Both the position numbers and the translations under genes were made by a program. The notes under the pieces were generated by a model. That model worked only from the letters and a program-made list of their open reading frames with translations. It searched no databases and was not told the DNA's origin. A DNA stretch of 64,000 nucleotides from the NCBI GenBank assembly GCA_002293475.1, contig DBDG01000059.1, positions 1 to 64,000 on the forward strand. Direction: 5' to 3'. This stretch comes from Lachnospiraceae bacterium UBA938 (lineage in GTDB: Bacteria > Bacillota > Clostridia > Lachnospirales > Lachnospiraceae). Shown piece by piece: positions 58,430 through 64,000 of the stretch; position 1 is the stretch's first letter, and the number at the start of each line of letters is the position of its first letter.

Positions 58430-60154
58430 GTGTTCAATTTGCAGAAAAAGATACTTGTAAAATCATTTGTAAAGCCCTATCAATACTGGATAATAATTAT
58501 TGTCGCGGCAGCGATTATTGGCACGGCTACAGATATCGCAGTGGTTTATTATGTTCAGATGTTAATTGATGACACGGTAATGTCAAATACGAGCATAAAT
58601 AATATAATTAACATATGCTTATATTTAATAACAACTACTTTTTTGGGCATTTTAGTTAGATTTATTGTAAAGAAAGGTACAATGCTATTTGGGGTTTATG
58701 TAGTCAGGGATATCCGTCAGAGTGCCTATCGCCATATAAGTATCATACCCGTTTCTGATCTAGAGAGGTTTCATACCGGTGATATTGTCTCAAGACTTAC
58801 AAACGATATTTTTACTATTCAGAATTTTCTCCAAAATGATTTTTACTATCTCATATATTATCCGCTCTTGATATTTTTTACCTTTGTCTATATGCTCATT
58901 ATTAATTGGAAGCTTGTCTTGTTTAGCTCCCTGCTTACTCCGATGATCCTCTTTTTGATTACGCTTTTAAGCAAACCGATAACGAAGTACACCAAATATA
59001 TTCAAGAAAGCCTGGGCGATGCCAATTCACTGGTTCGCGACAGCGTAGTGGGGGCTTCGGCAATAAAAACTTATAGCTTAAGCAGGTTCATGTCAGAAAA
59101 ATATAAGGGGATTATGAAAGAATTATTACAAAAGAGTCTTTCGCTAGAAAAGCTCCGCAGTGTCCTAGCGCCTGCCAATGTCGTATTAAGATTGCTCCCC
59201 TTTGTGTTATGCCTGCTATATGGCGGGTATTTAATGGTTCAGGGATCATTGGATATTGCTGGTTTTATCGCTTTTTTTCCGCTGCTTAATTACATGCTTC
59301 AGCCGACGGCCATGATACCTTATTATATTGGCAGTATCAGAGCAGTAACAGCGGTGACGGAGCACATTTTTGACATATTTGCCCTGCCGCATGAAAGGCA
59401 AGACGGAGGGAGTTTTTTGCTGGACGGACATTCTGTTGTGTTAGAGTTCGATAAGGTTTCCTTCCAATACGGGGATCATGAAAAAGTCCTTGATAATTTA
59501 AGCTTTCAGTTAGAAACAGGAAAAACCATAGCTATCGTCGGTTTAAGCGGCAGCGGAAAAAGCACCATACTTAAACTGGGATGTGGGTTTTATGAGCCGA
59601 CGGATGGACAGATCAGGCTAGGCGGGACATCCTATTCCGAATGGAACCTGAAAAAGGCAAGGGAGAATATCGCTGTGGTGTCACAGGATAATTATCTTTT
59701 TCACGCCAGCATAGCGGATAATATTTCCTGCGGCAGGCCTGAGACTGTCAGAGAGGACATCATAGAAGCGGCGCAAGCCGCCGGTGCCCATGAATTTATT
59801 GTTAAGCTGCCTAGCGGCTATGACACTTTAGTAGGAGAAATGGGAACAGGAATCTCAGGAGGACAACGACAGAGAATCGCAATAGCAAGGGCTTTCCTGA
59901 AAAATGCCCCGATATTTTTCTTTGATGAACCGACATCAGCACTTGACACCCAGACAGAAGCTTCTGTGCACGATGCCCTTGTGAAGCTGAAAACAAAATA
60001 CTCTGTACTTATTGTGACGCACCGTTTGAGCACCGCGAAGCTGGCAGATGAGATCATCGTTCTGGACGGAGGGCGTATCGTACAGACCGGCTCACATGAC
60101 CAGTTGCTGAAGGAAGAAGGGGCATATAAAGCACTTTACAGTTCCTTAAGCTAG
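58430..60154 (+). CDS. ABC exporter, fused permease/ATP-binding protein
   Basis: 574 residues, GTG start behind AGGAG. Six-helix type I exporter membrane domain (about 15-310), then ATPase: Walker A GLSGSGKST, signature ISGGQRQRIAIARA, Walker B IFFFDEPTSALD, switch VTHRLS. No C39 protease domain, so it does not itself cleave a leader. Probably pairs with the next gene. Confidence 0.93.
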   Translation: MFNLQKKILVKSFVKPYQYWIIIIVAAAIIGTATDIAVVYYVQMLIDDTVMSNTSINNIINICLYLITTTFLGILVRFIVKKGTMLFGVYVVRDIRQSAYRHISIIPVSDLERFHTGDIVSRLTNDIFTIQNFLQNDFYYLIYYPLLIFFTFVYMLIINWKLVLFSSLLTPMILFLITLLSKPITKYTKYIQESLGDANSLVRDSVVGASAIKTYSLSRFMSEKYKGIMKELLQKSLSLEKLRSVLAPANVVLRLLPFVLCLLYGGYLMVQGSLDIAGFIAFFPLLNYMLQPTAMIPYYIGSIRAVTAVTEHIFDIFALPHERQDGGSFLLDGHSVVLEFDKVSFQYGDHEKVLDNLSFQLETGKTIAIVGLSGSGKSTILKLGCGFYEPTDGQIRLGGTSYSEWNLKKARENIAVVSQDNYLFHASIADNISCGRPETVREDIIEAAQAAGAHEFIVKLPSGYDTLVGEMGTGISGGQRQRIAIARAFLKNAPIFFFDEPTSALDTQTEASVHDALVKLKTKYSVLIVTHRLSTAKLADEIIVLDGGRIVQTGSHDQLLKEEGAYKALYSSLS

Positions 60155-60205
60155 AGATTGATATTTGTTTAACTATAATACGTTGTGGCGCAGATGGGAG
60201 ATGAG

Positions 60206-61942
60206 ATGGGAGAAATAAAAAAACTGTTTTCTTTGATGGGGCGAAGAAAGTACGGATATTTGACAGGGATTCTTATAACCGCCTGTGCGGAGACAAGTAT
60301 TTATATTGTGGTTTCTTTTGTGCTACGGGATATGTATAATGCCGGGGTGCGTACAGATATGGCGATCCTGATCCGAGCGGCCGGAATTATGGGGATAACA
60401 ACAATTACTGTCAGCATTTTATATGGTATGTTCAGTTACATGTACAATGCTTCGGCCAGAAAGGCAATGGCTGAAATAAGGCTTAAGTCATATGTGACGG
60501 CAGGAAACCTCCCGGTTTCTTATTTCGAGCAAAATCACAGTGGCGATGTTGTGTCCAGAATGACTAATGATATGCAACTTCTGGAGCAGATATACACCCT
60601 TCAGATTTACTCATTTGCCTACACAGTCATTTATGGAAGCGCCTCGGCAGTATTCATGCTACTGACTGACTGGCAGCTCTCTATATATTTTCTGGCAATG
60701 GGAGGGATATTGCTGGGGATAAACGCCGGACTGGCAAAAGCACTGCGACGGCTAAGTAAAAAGATTCAGGAATTACAGAGCCGGCTGACTTCCGGGCTGT
60801 CAGATTTGCTATCTGGCCTGAAGATTGTCAGGATGTTCCATCTAGAAGTAATTACCTATAAGGAATATGAGGAGCTGAACCGGGAATCGGTTCGCTTGAA
60901 TAAGAGACGTGCCAATAAAAATGCCTTGATTGAGAGCACTAATTATTTCATGGGTACGGCCAGCTATGCCGGACTGGTTGCGGTGGGAGTTTTAATGGCG
61001 ACATTGGGCAAGATTGAAGTGGATAAGGTGATCGGTCTTACGCAATTGATGATGGGGGTCACTTTTATGTTTCAGCAACTAGGCAATGCCGTTGCCGGCT
61101 TGCAGAGCTCGCTGGCCGGGGCGAGGAGGGTGACGGAGCTGTTGAATGAGAAACCGGAACCGGAATCCTATCATAATCTGGTGATTTCCGAGCAGGCAGA
61201 GTACGCCTTGTCGGTGGAGCATCTATATTTCAGCTATGATGGTTCTGCCAACATCCTTGAAGATATCAGCCTTAACGTAAAGGCTGGGGAGATGATTGCG
61301 ATAGTAGGCAACAGCGGGAGTGGAAAAAGTACATTGATAAAGGTGCTGTTAGGGCTTTATGAAGCCGACAGCGGAATGATTACAGTCAAAAATAACGCTA
61401 CTACGACTGGAACGATAAACAGGCTCAGAAGTTCGATGTCTTATGTATCGCAGGATGTCTGTCTGTTCAATGCCAGCATCAGGGAGAACGTAAGCTATGG
61501 AAGGTTCGATGCAAAGGATGCGGAAATCGAAGCAGTATGCCGGGCAGCACATGCCCATGATTTTATTGTAGAATTCGAAGAGGGTTATGACACGTCAGCA
61601 GGTGAAAACGGGTCAAGGCTGTCAGGCGGTCAGAAACAAAGAATTGCATTGGCTAGGGCTCTGTTAAAAGAAGCACCCATCATCCTGCTGGATGAAGCGA
61701 CATCGGCATTGGATAATCAGACAGAGCGGTATGTGCAGGAGTCGATGGTAGAACTGATAAAAGGGCGGACAGCGATAGTAGTAGCCCATCGGCTTTCGAC
61801 GATAAAAAATGCGGATAGGATCTATGTTATGGATAAGGGCAGGATTGTTGAATGTGGCAGCCATGATGAACTGCTGCAGACTGGAGGAGTGTATGCCGGT
61901 CTCTACCATATTCAGAGGATAGAAAACAAGCTAAAGGAATAG
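60206..61942 (+). CDS. ABC exporter, fused permease/ATP-binding protein (partner)
   Basis: About 578 residues. Six-helix membrane domain, then ATPase with Walker A GNSGSGKST, signature LSGGQKQRIALARA, Walker B IILLDEATSALD and VAHRLST. The start is ambiguous: GTG 60185 or ATG 60194 are in frame, but ATG 60206 has GGGAG five nt upstream. Likely heterodimer with the gene at 58430. It lies 10 bp before the NRPS gene, tying export to that product. Confidence 0.92.
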   Translation: MGEIKKLFSLMGRRKYGYLTGILITACAETSIYIVVSFVLRDMYNAGVRTDMAILIRAAGIMGITTITVSILYGMFSYMYNASARKAMAEIRLKSYVTAGNLPVSYFEQNHSGDVVSRMTNDMQLLEQIYTLQIYSFAYTVIYGSASAVFMLLTDWQLSIYFLAMGGILLGINAGLAKALRRLSKKIQELQSRLTSGLSDLLSGLKIVRMFHLEVITYKEYEELNRESVRLNKRRANKNALIESTNYFMGTASYAGLVAVGVLMATLGKIEVDKVIGLTQLMMGVTFMFQQLGNAVAGLQSSLAGARRVTELLNEKPEPESYHNLVISEQAEYALSVEHLYFSYDGSANILEDISLNVKAGEMIAIVGNSGSGKSTLIKVLLGLYEADSGMITVKNNATTTGTINRLRSSMSYVSQDVCLFNASIRENVSYGRFDAKDAEIEAVCRAAHAHDFIVEFEEGYDTSAGENGSRLSGGQKQRIALARALLKEAPIILLDEATSALDNQTERYVQESMVELIKGRTAIVVAHRLSTIKNADRIYVMDKGRIVECGSHDELLQTGGVYAGLYHIQRIENKLKE

Positions 61943-61952
61943 GGAAAAACAT

Positions 61953-64000
61953 ATGAAAATTACCAAAGAGCAGCTGTTTGGGCTGACACATGCACAAAAG
62001 CGGATATGGTACGGTGAGAAACTGTATCCGGAATTACGGGATGAAATTATATGTCTTATTATTGCTTTTACAGTAGAGATATGTCCCGACTTATTAGCAG
62101 AGGCAGTAAATGCCTTGATCAGAAACAACCCCGATATGAGGTTAAGAATGCATTCCCAGGACGGGGAATGTATGCAGTATTATTCAGAATATCATGGTTA
62201 TCAAGCAGAGGTTCTGGAATTTGCCGGGGTAGAAGCGGACAGACAGGCAGAACAGTATTTCAGTGACCTGTATGACCAGAAATTTGCGTTGTATCATTGT
62301 GATCTTTTTCATTTCTCCGTTTTAAAAATCAACAATTCCGTTAGGTTTTTTATTAAAATTCATCATTTAATCTCCGACAACTGTACCATTGCCCTTATTA
62401 TGGATAAAGTATTGGGTTATTACCGGACACTGAAAGCAGGGCAGAAGGTCCTGGAGCCTATCGGGGAGCAAGGCAGGTACCGGCAGTATTACCAGTGGGA
62501 ACAAGAGTATCTGGTTTCTGATAAGTATTCACAGAACAAAGAATATTGGAATAATAAATTCAAGACAGTTCCCGATGAATTAAGCATAGAACCGTTTAAG
62601 ACATTAAACCGGCAGGATTACAGCTCGGCCAAGTCTAAATTTGTGATGCCCGTTGAATTTGTCGACAATATTAAAAGATTCTGCGGTAAATATGATACTA
62701 CGGTTTACCGGGTTATTTTAGCAGCACTGTACATCTACATTTATAAGGCATCAAGCAGAGAAGATATCATTATTTCCACTCTGAAGCATAATAGAACGGA
62801 AGCAACCATGGATATATTGGGGATGTTTGTATGCACGGTTCCGGTTCGCTTAGCAATAGATAAAGAAATGGATTTTCTGGCTGTTTTGCGCCTACTCAGA
62901 AAGGAATTGCGATTATGTGCAAAAAATCAAGACTATCCGTATGACCAGCTCATAAATGACCTCAGGGAGAATGGTGTAGACAACGGAAATTATCTTAATG
63001 ATATCCAAGTGTCTTATCATACGGCATATCCGGCAGAAATTGATTATGCGACATGGTACTTTAAAGGCGGCATTGCCAATGCAATTTATTTTACCATAAG
63101 CGACTGGGGGGATAACGGAATACTGGACTTCGAGATCAATTATCGTACGTCGCTCTTTGACGAAGCAGCCATCAACAGAATATACCGCTGTATGTGCAGA
63201 TTGATAGAGGAAGGAATCCGATATCCGGAACATAAGCTCGCACAGCTAGACATGCTCGGTGCCGAACAGACAAACAAGCTACTGTTTGAATTTAATGCCA
63301 CTACGGCAGCTTATCCCGATCAGTCGACGATACATCAGCAGTTTGAAGCACAAGCCGAAAGAACTCCGGATCTGATTGCGGTTATTTATAAAGCAACAGC
63401 GCTGACTTATTCACAGCTGAACGCTAGGACTAATCAATTGGCGCGGACACTTAGAAAAGCGGGGGTTAACCGAGACAGTATTATTGCGCTGCTGCTTAAC
63501 CGGACAGAAGAAATGATAATAGCTATACTCGCCATCCTAAAAGCAGGCGGCGCATATCTACCGATAGATTCTAGCTATCCCCTTGATAGAATCAGCTATA
63601 TGATCAAAGACTCAGGCGCGGAAATCATATTGACAAAGACGGATATGGCTGGGCTGTCTTACGCGGGAAAAGAAATATTTATTGACGATAACGTTTTTTA
63701 TGATGCCGACCAGAGTAATCTGGCCAATATAAACAAAAGCTGTGATCTGGCATATATGATCTATACGTCCGGCTCTACCGGAAAACCCAAGGGAGTCATG
63801 ATAGAACATCGGGCAGTTCTTAATTTTGTTAAAGGAATGACGGACCGCATCGATTTTCATGAGAATAAGACCATTTTATCGTTAACCACCATTTCCTTTG
63901 ATATTTTCGTGTTAGAGGCCCTGCTTCCCTTGATGACAGGAATGAAAACGGTTATTGCTGATGAAACGCAACAGTACGACCCTGTCCAAATGAACAGTCT
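61953..64000 (+). CDS. Nonribosomal peptide synthetase, C-A..., 3' end beyond the window
   Basis: Open to the right edge (682+ residues), ATG 61953. It begins directly with a condensation domain (MKITKEQLFGLTHAQKRIWYGE, HHLISDNC in place of HHxxxDG, then YPYDQLINDL near 330). An A domain starts near residue 430: TIHQQFEAQAERTPDLIAV, LTYSQLNARTNQLARTLR, AIAILKAGGAYLPID and YTSGSTGKPKGVM. The first specificity positions read D-I-L (SFDIFVLEAL); the rest lie beyond the edge. A first module starting with C implies it accepts a carrier-bound or peptide-derived donor. It follows the peptide/radical SAM/ABC genes closely on the same strand. Confidence 0.93.
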   Translation, partial: MKITKEQLFGLTHAQKRIWYGEKLYPELRDEIICLIIAFTVEICPDLLAEAVNALIRNNPDMRLRMHSQDGECMQYYSEYHGYQAEVLEFAGVEADRQAEQYFSDLYDQKFALYHCDLFHFSVLKINNSVRFFIKIHHLISDNCTIALIMDKVLGYYRTLKAGQKVLEPIGEQGRYRQYYQWEQEYLVSDKYSQNKEYWNNKFKTVPDELSIEPFKTLNRQDYSSAKSKFVMPVEFVDNIKRFCGKYDTTVYRVILAALYIYIYKASSREDIIISTLKHNRTEATMDILGMFVCTVPVRLAIDKEMDFLAVLRLLRKELRLCAKNQDYPYDQLINDLRENGVDNGNYLNDIQVSYHTAYPAEIDYATWYFKGGIANAIYFTISDWGDNGILDFEINYRTSLFDEAAINRIYRCMCRLIEEGIRYPEHKLAQLDMLGAEQTNKLLFEFNATTAAYPDQSTIHQQFEAQAERTPDLIAVIYKATALTYSQLNARTNQLARTLRKAGVNRDSIIALLLNRTEEMIIAILAILKAGGAYLPIDSSYPLDRISYMIKDSGAEIILTKTDMAGLSYAGKEIFIDDNVFYDADQSNLANINKSCDLAYMIYTSGSTGKPKGVMIEHRAVLNFVKGMTDRIDFHENKTILSLTTISFDIFVLEALLPLMTGMKTVIADETQQYDPVQMNS

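Overview
The window looks like a chromosome segment of an anaerobic, low-to-mid GC, spore-forming Firmicute, most likely a Lachnospiraceae-type Clostridium. The backbone supports this: clpC, then a small protein of the family usually (and doubtfully) annotated 'endosialidase', then radA, plus a single-polypeptide purL with a fused glutaminase domain. This placement comes from gene order and protein resemblance recalled from memory, not from a search.

Layout. 1-7400: backbone (clpC, 'endosialidase', radA), interrupted at about 3.2-5.95 kb by a patch with an XRE-regulator remnant, a PadR/DUF2812 pair behind a clear promoter and operator, and a very AT-rich lipoprotein gene. 7495-37769: a nitroreductase and then a large trans-AT PKS/NRPS cluster, all on the + strand. 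37.8-46.1 kb: tRNA-Trp, a possible spore-surface protein, an OFA-type MFS transporter, a DUF6508-like protein, a TetR regulator and purL. 46.1-47.0 kb: two copies of a ~247-bp palindromic MITE-like element in inverted orientation, bordered by tandem repeats. 47.0-54.5 kb: a polytopic membrane protein, a zinc-uptake operon, a LysR regulator and a small membrane protein. 54.7-64.0 kb: a second biosynthetic locus, cut by the window end. It has a small Val/Ala/Gly-rich peptide gene, a PqqD-like protein, a cobalamin-type radical SAM enzyme, a SPASM protein that has lost its radical SAM cysteines, two ABC exporters and an NRPS.

How the PKS/NRPS cluster seems to work. A free-standing carrier protein, a class II synthetase-like amino acid:carrier-protein ligase, a PLP decarboxylase, a radical SAM/SPASM enzyme and a BtrH-like Cys/His protein recall the carrier-protein-tethered amino acid chemistry of butirosin side-chain formation. 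They could build an unusual amino-acid starter or side chain. Chain extension would use four KS domains with intact catalytic residues, one discrete acyltransferase acting in trans, an ACP-aminotransferase fusion (probable beta-amination), and an NRPS module with a glycine-like code. The last PKS has a tandem DH pair, a KR and an ACP. No thioesterase is visible. Every KS is followed by a scar of a lost in-line AT, decayed to different degrees. Two ABC exporters lie inside the cluster.

The second locus combines peptide-maturase genes with an NRPS. Together with the cysteine-less SPASM protein, it is the best candidate for something undescribed.
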